Source: Candidatus Magasanikbacteria bacterium CG_4_10_14_0_2_um_filter_41_10 (GTDB taxonomy: Bacteria; Patescibacteriota; Patescibacteriia; Magasanikbacterales; UBA922). From it: a stretch of 17,609 nt of DNA. The notes beneath the pieces were generated by a model, which saw nothing but the letters and a program-made list of their open reading frames with translations, was not told the origin of the DNA and did not search any database. The stretch lies in NCBI GenBank assembly GCA_002792995.1, contig PFPJ01000071.1:1-17609 (forward strand). The letters are read 5' to 3'. The translations under genes and the position numbers were made by a program. Shown here piece by piece: positions 7,125 to 13,724 of the stretch. Every line of letters begins with the position of its first letter. Position 1 is the stretch's first letter.

Positions 7125-9062
7125 TTACTGTTGCTGGTATTTGAAAGATTTTTTCATAGCTTTCCAGAACACTTCTTTATTGACACAGTGTGGATTTGTT
7201 CCATCACAGTCTTTGTTTTCCAAGATGTTTCCATATTTAGCAAACGTATTTTTATCTTCGTACATATATGGATCATTTTGCAAATTTGCTGTGACGGCAG
7301 CATGAGCTTTGTCTACATCTCCACCAGCTTTTGCCAATTCTTCTTCCATCCCAAGATTGTATGCACGGACGAGACCACGGAATTCTGCTGATTTTGCTTC
7401 TTTTTGGACCGTATCGAGAGCTTCTCCAAGTATGGCTGTAGTTGGTCCAGATGCGGAGGAATCGACTATATCTAGTATTTCACCAAAGGCAGCTTTTTTT
7501 GCTTCATCTGTTATTGTGCTGATGATGTCATCTTTTATCTGATCTTTTATACGACCAGCTTCTCTGTCAAAATCTTGTTGTTCTTGATTCAATCCCTTAT
7601 CAATCGCAGCTTGTCTTTCTAACATTCTTGAATAGATCAAAAGTGACTCATCATATTTTTTTTCTTTTTCTGTTGGGTTTGCATTCCAGAATTTGAGATA
7701 GTCTTTGGCATTGCCGAGTTTTTCATTCCACCGTAATTTTACGAGTTCTGAAGCCTCTAGATTTTCTATATCATTTTTTGGATCATTTTTGTATGCAAGC
7801 ATCTCACTGAGAGCGTTGTATTCTTTTTCAGTGAGTGTTTCACCTTTGTCACGCAGACTGTCATTAAGGGCAGTGAGGGAATTTTTTGTTTTTTCGTCTA
7901 TTTTCCCTGTTGCATAATCTACTGCTGTTTGTTTGTTCATTGGATCAGTGAGTGATTCATATTCTTTTTTATTTTCATTATTGATGACTTCCATGTAATC
8001 TGTCTTGGTTTTTTCCAATGCATCGAGCTGTCTTTGCAAATCTGCATCTGGATTGTCTGCCAATTCTTTTTTCAAAAAATCAATTTGTTCATCTATCTCA
8101 ATGACTCTGCCAGGATATACCGATGGGCTTACTTGTGAAATACATTCTGCTCTGTCAGCTCCTGTCAATTCAACACAACCTGAAGGATTTTTGAATTTGA
8201 TCGATGTACTTAAAAGACATTCTTCTTTGGTGTAAGAGTAAGGTCCACCTTCAATTTTATCGCACGTGCCAAGGTCACCGGTATTTTCAGCAATACGGAG
8301 ATAGCACTTGTCTTTTGGTGGGTTTGATCCTGAATCTTGAAAGTCTTCGCCTTTTATATTTTCACACGTATCAGGATTAGCATCTTGAATAGCGGCATTC
8401 TGCATACAATGGTCAGGGTTGTCATAAAATTGACACGCCCACTCATTTATAGTGCTTACGCAACCTGTGAGAAATAGAGGGGCAATGAGGAATGTAGCAA
8501 CGAAGGCAGATTTTTTGGCTACATTTTTGTTGAGTACTGTTTTGACAATGAGTATCAAAGTCCAAATAACGAATATCCACAATAAAAATTTTGTGGTAGA
8601 TAACAATGGTATGCCAATATAATAAATGACACCTCTGCCAATATCTGTGTACTTGTTTTCAAAAAAAACTAATTGTCTTGCCAAAAAATACCAAGGCATT
8701 GTCATGAGGAATGCAAGAGCGGGAAATATAAGTTTGCACTTTTGTACTTTGGTTTTTTTTAAGATAGCATACAGAATATATCCACCGAGCATAGAAAAAA
8801 ATCCTAGTGCAAGTCCTGCAAAAATACTGTATGTACTAAAAATTTTTGTTATACGTGGGTCAGTAATATCAGGGTATTTGATCTGTGCCAAATCATACGA
8901 AAAAAAATAAAAAAGACCGCCAAAAGCGATCCAAAATAACAGAGGCATAAGAGCCGAATGTAAAAAGAATTTTTTTGCCTTTTTTTCTTTTGTACTGTTC
9001 TGTATCTCTATGAGTTCTTCTGTGTGTTCTTCTGGCTGTTGGGCTATGTGTTCTTCTTCCAT
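7125..9062 (-). CDS. Unrecognised large membrane-anchored protein with internal lipobox, tandem C-x13-C repeats and helical tail
   Basis: I do not recognise this 645-residue protein. In order it shows: a charged cytoplasmic tail (1-32, rich in E and K); four or five membrane helices (about 37-56, 75-99, 111-133, 145-177); a further hydrophobic stretch preceded by two lysines and ending in L-T-G-C (185-201), which looks like a lipoprotein signal placed in mid-protein; a cysteine-rich part (210-307) with three imperfect repeats whose paired cysteines are each 13 residues apart (C219/C233, C253/C267, C282/C296); a long E/K/D-rich mostly helical region (about 320-600) with coiled-coil character; and a C-terminal DCDGTNPHC (618-626) with two more cysteines. 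The repeats and tail are predicted to lie outside the membrane. It stands 88 bases after the metallophosphoesterase on the same strand, with a TATACT box (9079-9084, minus strand) 17 bases before the ATG. No Shine-Dalgarno sequence is seen. A role in surface or secretion structures is possible but unsupported. Confidence 0.85.
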   Translation of the reverse strand: MEEEHIAQQPEEHTEELIEIQNSTKEKKAKKFFLHSALMPLLFWIAFGGLFYFFSYDLAQIKYPDITDPRITKIFSTYSIFAGLALGFFSMLGGYILYAILKKTKVQKCKLIFPALAFLMTMPWYFLARQLVFFENKYTDIGRGVIYYIGIPLLSTTKFLLWIFVIWTLILIVKTVLNKNVAKKSAFVATFLIAPLFLTGCVSTINEWACQFYDNPDHCMQNAAIQDANPDTCENIKGEDFQDSGSNPPKDKCYLRIAENTGDLGTCDKIEGGPYSYTKEECLLSTSIKFKNPSGCVELTGADRAECISQVSPSVYPGRVIEIDEQIDFLKKELADNPDADLQRQLDALEKTKTDYMEVINNENKKEYESLTDPMNKQTAVDYATGKIDEKTKNSLTALNDSLRDKGETLTEKEYNALSEMLAYKNDPKNDIENLEASELVKLRWNEKLGNAKDYLKFWNANPTEKEKKYDESLLIYSRMLERQAAIDKGLNQEQQDFDREAGRIKDQIKDDIISTITDEAKKAAFGEILDIVDSSASGPTTAILGEALDTVQKEAKSAEFRGLVRAYNLGMEEELAKAGGDVDKAHAAVTANLQNDPYMYEDKNTFAKYGNILENKDCDGTNPHCVNKEVFWKAMKKSFKYQQQ

Positions 9063-9078
9063 ATGATATATGAAAATA

Positions 9079-9084
9079 AGTATA
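9079..9084 (-). promoter_or_regulatory. Candidate -10 box (TATACT) for the 645-residue protein gene
   Basis: On the minus strand TATACT ends 16 bases before the start codon at 9062. No convincing -35 box lies 16-18 bases further upstream (TATGCT or TGCTAC are the nearest), so this is a weak call. If real, the 5' leader would be only about ten bases. Confidence 0.35.
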
Positions 9085-9150
9085 AGAGCCTACTCTGATG
9101 GTAGCATAACACGTTTTTTCGTTTCGTACAGCCTATTTGTTGATATTTTT

Positions 9151-10125
9151 TTACTCCACCGTCAACAATGCAACTTCTGGAGGATTAAACAATCTTGCAC
9201 GGGTGCCACTTTCTCCTGTTCCACTGGTCACAAAAATCTGTGTATTGGTGTCAACTTGGTGAAGTCCCTGATACCAGTCGAGGGGAATGGGTTCATCGAG
9301 CCTGCCGATAGGACCCAGAAATGGAAGGCGAATTTGTCCACCATGGGTATGTCCTGAGAGGACAAGGTCTATATCCTCCTTTGTCGCAAGCCATATGGCC
9401 CCTGGATTATGTATAAGCGCAATAGTTGGTATATCCTGCGGTTTATCCTTTAGGACGTCAAAAGAGAGCTTTTCTGCAAGATAGGAGTCTCCTCCAAAAA
9501 AGGCAATTTCTTGGTCATGAATGGTGGTGGTGACGAGTGTATTTGTAAGATATCGTATCCCGATAGCTTTGAATGCACGTTCTGCATCTTTGCTCATGTC
9601 TCCAAAAAAATGCAGTGAGTCTAAACTATTTCTTTTGCCTCCTATGCCATACTCGTGATTTCCTGGAATGGCATATACAGGGATACCGGCATCGATAAGG
9701 CGAGAGAGTGGCGTAATGTACATCGTTTCATCAATATCTCCAGGAGTATTGTCGAGTTGATCACCCGCGAGCATGACGATATCTGGATGAAGCAGTAAAA
9801 TACGATCAACAATATGTGTGACATGTTCTGTTTTGGTATACGGACCAAGTTGGAAATCAGAGACCAATGCAATCGTAAACGGATGTGTAATATTGGGAAT
9901 GTGAATAGTTTGTTCGTGTGTGACAAGCAATGTCGGTTCAACAAAACTGCCGTATGAGATGGTTATTGTCCCCAGTAATAACAATACCACAAAAGCATGT
10001 ATACTTTTTTTGTGTCGATATTCCCAACTTTGTACTCTTTTTTTTGCACTATAATAGAGTACTCCGGCTGGCAAGAGAGTACCCACAATACCGATCGTGA
10101 TGAGAAGGTCGAAGTATACTTGCAT
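9151..10125 (-). CDS. Membrane-anchored metallophosphoesterase, YkuE/YaeI-like
   Basis: A 324-residue calcineurin-like phosphoesterase. Two N-terminal membrane helices (about 5-26 and 42-59) precede the catalytic domain, which should sit near the membrane. The metal-binding motifs follow in order: S-D-F-Q (D90, Q92), GDQLD (121-125), GNHE (155-158), IHNP (H239) and SGHTHGGQ (H259, H261). The first motif is normally D-x-H; here the histidine is glutamine, while every other ligand is kept. The YkuE/YaeI group acts on lipid-linked or membrane phosphoesters in some members, but the substrate here cannot be read from sequence. The ATG lies only ten bases after the CCA end of the tRNA-Leu gene on the same strand, with no terminator between, so it probably shares the tRNA promoter. 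There is no Shine-Dalgarno sequence. Confidence 0.88.
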   Translation of the reverse strand: MQVYFDLLITIGIVGTLLPAGVLYYSAKKRVQSWEYRHKKSIHAFVVLLLLGTITISYGSFVEPTLLVTHEQTIHIPNITHPFTIALVSDFQLGPYTKTEHVTHIVDRILLLHPDIVMLAGDQLDNTPGDIDETMYITPLSRLIDAGIPVYAIPGNHEYGIGGKRNSLDSLHFFGDMSKDAERAFKAIGIRYLTNTLVTTTIHDQEIAFFGGDSYLAEKLSFDVLKDKPQDIPTIALIHNPGAIWLATKEDIDLVLSGHTHGGQIRLPFLGPIGRLDEPIPLDWYQGLHQVDTNTQIFVTSGTGESGTRARLFNPPEVALLTVE

Positions 10126-10135
10126 AGGTTCTATA

Positions 10136-10222
10136 TGGTGCCCTGGGAGAGACTCGAACTCTCACGATGTTGCCATCACTGGATTTTGAGTCCAGCGCGT
10201 CTACCAGTTCCGCCACCAGGGC
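10136..10222 (-). tRNA. tRNA-Leu (anticodon CAA), CCA encoded
   Basis: On the minus strand the 5' and 3' acceptor arms GCCCTGG (10222-10216) and CCAGGGC (10146-10140) pair perfectly, followed by discriminator A and an encoded CCA (10138-10136). The anticodon arm is CTGGA-CTCAAAA-TCCAG, giving anticodon CAA, which reads the leucine codon TTG. A long variable arm (GATG-GCAA-CATC) confirms a class II tRNA, and the T arm is GAGAG-TTCGAGT-CTCTC. Length is 87 with CCA. Confidence 0.97.
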
Positions 10223-10236
10223 ATAAAGCAAGGCCT

Positions 10237-10265
10237 ACTATAGCGAAAAATAGCGAGCTTGTCAA
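10237..10265 (-). promoter_or_regulatory. Near-consensus promoter for tRNA-Leu (and probably the metallophosphoesterase)
   Basis: On the minus strand there is a perfect -35 TTGACA (10265-10260), a 17-base spacer and -10 TATAGT (10242-10237). Transcription should start near 10230, a few bases before the tRNA 5' end at 10222. Confidence 0.85.
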
Positions 10266-10270
10266 TTTTA

Positions 10271-10279
10271 TGGTATACT
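10271..10279 (+). promoter_or_regulatory. Extended -10 promoter element (TGGTATACT) for parA
   Basis: TG-n-TATACT is an extended -10 element; the -35 region (10251-10256, TAGCGA) is poor, as is common for extended -10 promoters. The start site would be near 10286, about ten bases before the parA ATG. It lies only eight bases from the -35 box of the divergent tRNA promoter. Confidence 0.6.
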
Positions 10280-10295
10280 GGTTTTCAAACGTTCT

Positions 10296-11063
10296 ATGGC
10301 CAGAATTATCGCTGTTGTCAATCAAAAAGGAGGCGTGGGGAAAACCACGACTGCCATGAATCTTGCTGCTCACCTTGCCGAAGTTGGCAAATTTGTGTTG
10401 CTTGTAGATATGGATCCACAGGGGAATGCAACGAGCGGTCTTGGTATCAATATCGATACCTTGGAACATGGAATATACGAAGCATTGGCAAGACAAAAAA
10501 GGGTTCACGATGTGATTCATAATACAACGCATGAAGGACTTCGAATTTTACCAGCAACATCAAATCTTGCTGGGGCAAATATCGAGCTTGTGGATATGGA
10601 ACGCAGAGAATTTCAGTTGTCTGAGCTTTTGGAAGAAGTGACTCATGCATATGATTATATTATCATTGATTGTCCTCCGTCACTTGGTCTGTTGACAATC
10701 AATAGTCTTGTCGCTGCGCATGAGTTGTTGATTCCTGTACAAGCTGAATATTATGCACTCGAAGGACTTGGTCAATTGTTGAAAACCATTCAGCTTATTC
10801 GAGAACATATCAAACCAAATCTTGAAATTTTGGGTGCGGTCATCACAATGTTTGATAAACGCACAAAACTTTCTGGTGATATCATGGATCAATTGTATAG
10901 ATATTTTCCTGACACTATTTTCCGATCCGTTATTCCACGAACGATACGATTGGCAGAAGCTCCCAGCTTCGGGCAAACGATTTTGCAATATGATCCAAAA
11001 GGAAAAGGATCTCGTGCATATGAACGATTGGCGCGAGAGATTTTGGAAAAACATCAAACATAA
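10296..11063 (+). CDS. parA: Chromosome partitioning ATPase ParA/Soj
   Basis: A 255-residue ParA-type ATPase that binds DNA non-specifically when ATP-bound and, with ParB, segregates chromosome origins. The N-terminus is immediately the deviant Walker A KGGVGKTT (11-18), with the A-prime motif LLVDMDPQGNAT (35-46), Walker B YIIIDCPPSLG (121-131) and the C-terminal PRTIRLAEAPSFGQ (204-217), which is highly typical of Soj. There is no N-terminal helix-turn-helix, so it is the chromosomal short form rather than a type Ia plasmid ParA. An extended -10 promoter lies about 17 bases before the ATG and there is no Shine-Dalgarno site. parB follows after 120 bases. Confidence 0.97.
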   Translation: MARIIAVVNQKGGVGKTTTAMNLAAHLAEVGKFVLLVDMDPQGNATSGLGINIDTLEHGIYEALARQKRVHDVIHNTTHEGLRILPATSNLAGANIELVDMERREFQLSELLEEVTHAYDYIIIDCPPSLGLLTINSLVAAHELLIPVQAEYYALEGLGQLLKTIQLIREHIKPNLEILGAVITMFDKRTKLSGDIMDQLYRYFPDTIFRSVIPRTIRLAEAPSFGQTILQYDPKGKGSRAYERLAREILEKHQT

Positions 11064-11069
11064 AATTAC

Positions 11070-11176
11070 AAATTTCTAATTACCTAATTCACCTAATAAA
11101 ATTTCAAAATAGTATTTTTTCATTATAATTTTTGGCATTTTATTTTGAATTAGATAATTAGATGAATTAGAAATTT
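11070..11176. repeat. Long AT-rich imperfect inverted repeat between parA and parB
   Basis: The left arm (11070-11110) begins AAATTTCTAATT and continues with CTAATT and CTAAT units ending in TTCAAAAT; the right arm (11142-11176) begins ATTTTGAATTAG and ends GAATTAGAAATTT. The arms are reverse complements apart from a few changes and a short insertion; 31 bases separate them. Inside each arm a CTAATT (or AATTAG) unit recurs every seven or eight bases. It fills most of the 120-base gap. It may be a dispersed intergenic repeat or a hairpin affecting parB expression. Confidence 0.75.
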
Positions 11177-11183
11177 ATAGTAT

Positions 11184-12050
11184 ATGGCACTTGGTAAAGG
11201 ACTTGATTCTCTCATCCCTACACAATCAAAACGAAAAACATTTCGAAAAGAAACACCGTTATCTTCGTCTGCAAATAATGCTGATCGTGTGTGGCATATT
11301 CCGCTTTCTGATATTACCCCAAATCCAGACCAACCACGAAAAGAATTTTCTCATGCTGAGATGGAACAACTTGTCGCTTCTATTAAAAAGCATGGGGTGA
11401 TGCAACCTATTACTGTGACAGAAAAAGAAGATGGGGGATATGAAATCATTGCAGGAGAACGCCGTTTTCGTGCATCGATGATTGCCGAAATGCCGACTGT
11501 TCCCGCACTTGTGCGCAGTGCGACCAATCAAGAAAAATTGGAACTTGGACTTATTGAAAATATTCAAAGACAAGATTTGAACCCTATTGAAGAAGCGTTT
11601 GCCTATGAGCGATTGATGAATGAATTTGGCTTAACCCAGCAAGAAATTGCAGATCAAGTAGGGAAAAGCAGACCACTCATTGCCAATACAGTTCGTCTGT
11701 TGGATCTTCCTGAACCCATCCAAAAAGGACTCATCGATGGTGTCATCTCTGTCGGAAAAGCACGTGCGTTGTTGAGTTTGAAAGATGAAACAGAACAACT
11801 GCAGATGTATCAAAGTATGATCGGCACGACTGCCACTGTGCGAGAAGTAGAGCATGCTATCGCAGGGAAAGGACAGCAGTCAAGAAAGGGTTCTGTCCGA
11901 CGTGATCAGCAACTCGTGAGTGTGGAAAAACTTCTCGAAGATCGACTTGGTTCCCGAGTACATATTAGTGGCAAAGGGGAAAAAGGAACTATCCAAATTT
12001 CATATTATTCAAAAGATGAATTGAAACGACTTATCGACGAACTCTCTTAG
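11184..12050 (+). CDS. parB: Chromosome partitioning CTPase/DNA-binding protein ParB/Spo0J
   Basis: ParB loads on parS sites as a CTP-dependent clamp, stimulates ParA and recruits SMC, linking it to the scpA/scpB genes elsewhere in the window. The 288-residue product starts with the ParA-contacting ALGKGLDSLIP, then the ParB/Srx domain: IPLSDITPNPDQPRKEF (39-55), SIKKHGVMQPITV (66-78) and the CTP-binding GERRFRA (91-97). Next come ENIQRQDLNPIEEA (115-128) and the helix-turn-helix LTQQEIADQVGKSRPLIANTV (140-160), and a C-terminal dimerisation region (about 237-288). Length matches the chromosomal family. The ATG lies eight bases after the inverted repeat and has no Shine-Dalgarno site. No canonical parS was seen in the window. 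Confidence 0.97.
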   Translation: MALGKGLDSLIPTQSKRKTFRKETPLSSSANNADRVWHIPLSDITPNPDQPRKEFSHAEMEQLVASIKKHGVMQPITVTEKEDGGYEIIAGERRFRASMIAEMPTVPALVRSATNQEKLELGLIENIQRQDLNPIEEAFAYERLMNEFGLTQQEIADQVGKSRPLIANTVRLLDLPEPIQKGLIDGVISVGKARALLSLKDETEQLQMYQSMIGTTATVREVEHAIAGKGQQSRKGSVRRDQQLVSVEKLLEDRLGSRVHISGKGEKGTIQISYYSKDELKRLIDELS

Positions 12051-12070
12051 TGCATCAGTGATATATAAAT

Positions 12071-12106
12071 AAAAAAGACGATGTATATATGTACATCGTC
12101 TTTTTG
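12071..12106. terminator. Two-way intrinsic terminator between parB and rel
   Basis: The arms AAAAAGACGATGTA (from 12072) and TACATCGTCTTTTT (to 12105) pair perfectly around the loop TATATG (12086-12091). A and T runs on either side make it work on both strands. It sits between the converging parB (stop at 12050) and rel (stop at 12144). Confidence 0.92.
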
Positions 12107-12109
12107 TTT

Positions 12110-12135
12110 TCTCATACCTAATTCTCTCATACCTA
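12110..12135. repeat. Short tandem direct repeat TCTCATACCTA x2
   Basis: The 11-base sequence TCTCATACCTA occurs at 12110-12120 and again at 12125-12135, a 15-base period, just before the rel stop codon on the other strand. The ACCTAATTC between the copies also occurs in the parA-parB inverted repeat (around 11082-11090). No function is evident. Confidence 0.6.
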
Positions 12136-12143
12136 GCACCTAT

Positions 12144-13619
12144 TTATTTCGGTAATACACTTTTGATCCAACTCATACGTTTTTTTTTGGATGCATTTTT
12201 TATATGCGCTTTTGCAGTATGTGTTTTTACAAAATTGATCCAATCTGGGTTTGGTTCTTTTCTATTTTTATCGAGAATGATGTCAATGACATCGCCATTT
12301 TTTAATTCAGTATCAAGACTTACCATTTTATCGTTGACAATGGCACCATTACATTTATTTCCGATGTCTGTATGGATGTGATAGGCAAAGTCTATAGGCG
12401 TCGCGCCATCTGGAAGGTCGATCACATCTCCTTTTGGGGTAAACACGAAGATGCGTGATTGTAAAAAATCTACTTTCATTTCTTCCAGATCATTGAGTTT
12501 TGTAAGCATGTCTTTTTGGATTTCGGCTAGTTCTTTTGCCCATGCCACTTCTTTTTTTGGCATACGAGCGCCTTCTTCATCATAATGCCAGTGTGCGGCA
12601 ATACCAAATTCTGCTTCTTCATGCATTTCTTCGGTACGAATTTGAAATTCTACAAGTTCTCCTTCTTCTGTAAATACGGTGGTATGGAGCGACTTGTATC
12701 CATTTGGTTTTGGTTGAGAAATGTAATCTTTGATACGACCTTTCATTGGACGCCAAACATGATGCAAGATACCGAGTGCTGCATAACAGTCTGCTACTGT
12801 TGGGACGATGACACGAATCGCTACAAGATCATAAATTTTTGCGATCTGGTTATCTTTTCTGAGAAGTTTTTGATAAAAACTATAGAGACGTTTTTCTCTT
12901 CCGTAGAGTTCTTTGAGATGAACACCTGCTTCTGTGAGTTCTGCTTTTGCAGTATCTTCAATTTTCTTTAAAAATTTTTCTTTCCCTGCAAGTTTGTCCT
13001 CTCGTATTTTTTTTGTTCGTTCATATTCTTTTGGGTATACAAATTTGAACGATAAATCTTCCAGTTGTCCTTTCATTTCTGCCATACCAAGTCTATTGGC
13101 AATAGGCGCGTAAATTTCGAGACTCTCAAGGGCAATGCGATATCGTTTTTGTGGAGGTAATGCATCGAGCGTCGACAGATTGTGGATACGATCTGCAAAT
13201 TTGATAATCATGACCCTGACATCTTCTGCCATGGCGACAAACATTTTTCGAAGATTTTCGATATAGCGTTCGACACCTCGATATTTCAATTTTCCAAGTT
13301 TGGTAATACCTTCGACAAGTTTGCGAATTTCTTCTCCAAAGTTTTTTTCAAGCTCATCAAGCGTTACTTCCGTATCTTCTGGTACATCATGAAGAAGTGT
13401 CGCCACTATAATGACTGGATCTATTTTCATGTCTGCTACAATGTGTGCAGCACCGAGTGGATGAACGATATACGGTTCACCAGATTTCCGAAATTGTCCA
13501 CTGTGTGCTTCTGCCGCAAATTCGTATGCAAGACGAATAATATCTAAATCAGCCTGTGGGGCATAGGCTTGTACTTTCTCTAACAGGCCTTCAATTGTGA
13601 GTTTTTTATGTTTTGTCAT
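12144..13619 (-). CDS. rel: RelA/SpoT-family (p)ppGpp synthetase/hydrolase lacking the C-terminal regulatory domains
   Basis: A 491-residue enzyme that should make and degrade the stringent-response alarmone (p)ppGpp. The N-terminal HD hydrolase domain is intact: H53 in GEPYIVHP, LLHDVPEDT (H77, D78, E81, D82) and FADRIHNL (D143, N147). The synthetase domain (about 240-345) has IYDLVAIRVIV (D264), KGRIKDYISQPKPNGYKSLHT and VEFQIRTEEMHEEAEFGIAAHW (E324). A TGS domain (about 388-449, RIFVFTPKGDVIDLPDGATPIDFAY) follows and the protein stops about 40 residues later. Usual Rel proteins run to about 730 residues with helical, zinc-finger and ACT/RRM domains; these are absent. The stop is followed within 40 bases by a terminator, so this is not a frameshifted gene. 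Both catalytic sites look active; control by ribosomes would have to differ. Confidence 0.95.
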   Translation of the reverse strand: MTKHKKLTIEGLLEKVQAYAPQADLDIIRLAYEFAAEAHSGQFRKSGEPYIVHPLGAAHIVADMKIDPVIIVATLLHDVPEDTEVTLDELEKNFGEEIRKLVEGITKLGKLKYRGVERYIENLRKMFVAMAEDVRVMIIKFADRIHNLSTLDALPPQKRYRIALESLEIYAPIANRLGMAEMKGQLEDLSFKFVYPKEYERTKKIREDKLAGKEKFLKKIEDTAKAELTEAGVHLKELYGREKRLYSFYQKLLRKDNQIAKIYDLVAIRVIVPTVADCYAALGILHHVWRPMKGRIKDYISQPKPNGYKSLHTTVFTEEGELVEFQIRTEEMHEEAEFGIAAHWHYDEEGARMPKKEVAWAKELAEIQKDMLTKLNDLEEMKVDFLQSRIFVFTPKGDVIDLPDGATPIDFAYHIHTDIGNKCNGAIVNDKMVSLDTELKNGDVIDIILDKNRKEPNPDWINFVKTHTAKAHIKNASKKKRMSWIKSVLPK

Positions 13620-13638
13620 AAGACAACGAGTCTGCGTT

Positions 13639-13668
13639 CATCCTATCGTAGGATGGGCTATTTTGCAA
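13639..13668 (-). promoter_or_regulatory. rel: Candidate rel promoter with a palindrome over the -10 box
   Basis: On the minus strand TTGCAA (13668-13663), a 17-base spacer and TAGGAT (13645-13640) form a moderate promoter match. The -10 lies inside a perfect inverted repeat, CATCCTA-TCG-TAGGATG on the plus strand (13639-13655, seven-base arms). The repeat could be an operator, or a hairpin if transcription begins further upstream. The ATG is 20 bases downstream and has no Shine-Dalgarno sequence. Confidence 0.4.
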
Positions 13669-13684
13669 GTTTACTTTTATTGAA

Positions 13685-13724
13685 ACAAAAAACATCTGTC
13701 AATTATGACGGATGTTTTTTGTTC
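13685..13724 (-). terminator. Intrinsic terminator overlapping the end of the 225-residue protein gene
   Basis: Minus strand: 5' arm ACAAAAAACATCCGTC, loop ATAATT, 3' arm GACAGATGTTTTTTGT, with one C-A mismatch and a T run. The last codons of the 225-residue protein form the 5' arm and its TAA stop (13705-13703) lies in the loop. It separates that gene from rel. Confidence 0.75.

Noticed and set aside
11070..11176. CRISPR-like array from recurring CTAATT units
   Set aside because: Units are only six to eight bases with no unique spacers and form an inverted, not direct, array; no cas genes are nearby.
11755..11775. CACGTG core inside parB as a possible parS site
   Set aside because: Only the central six bases match; the flanking GTTT/AAAC halves of parS are absent.
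12051..12143. Frameshifted remnant of the missing Rel C-terminal half
   Set aside because: Only 93 bases separate rel from parB and they hold a terminator and a short direct repeat, with no room for the lost domains.
13182..13547. Plus-strand ORF of about 120 codons across rel
   Set aside because: Opposite-strand shadow of the well-supported rel gene, with low-complexity F/K/N-rich translation and no recognisable motif.
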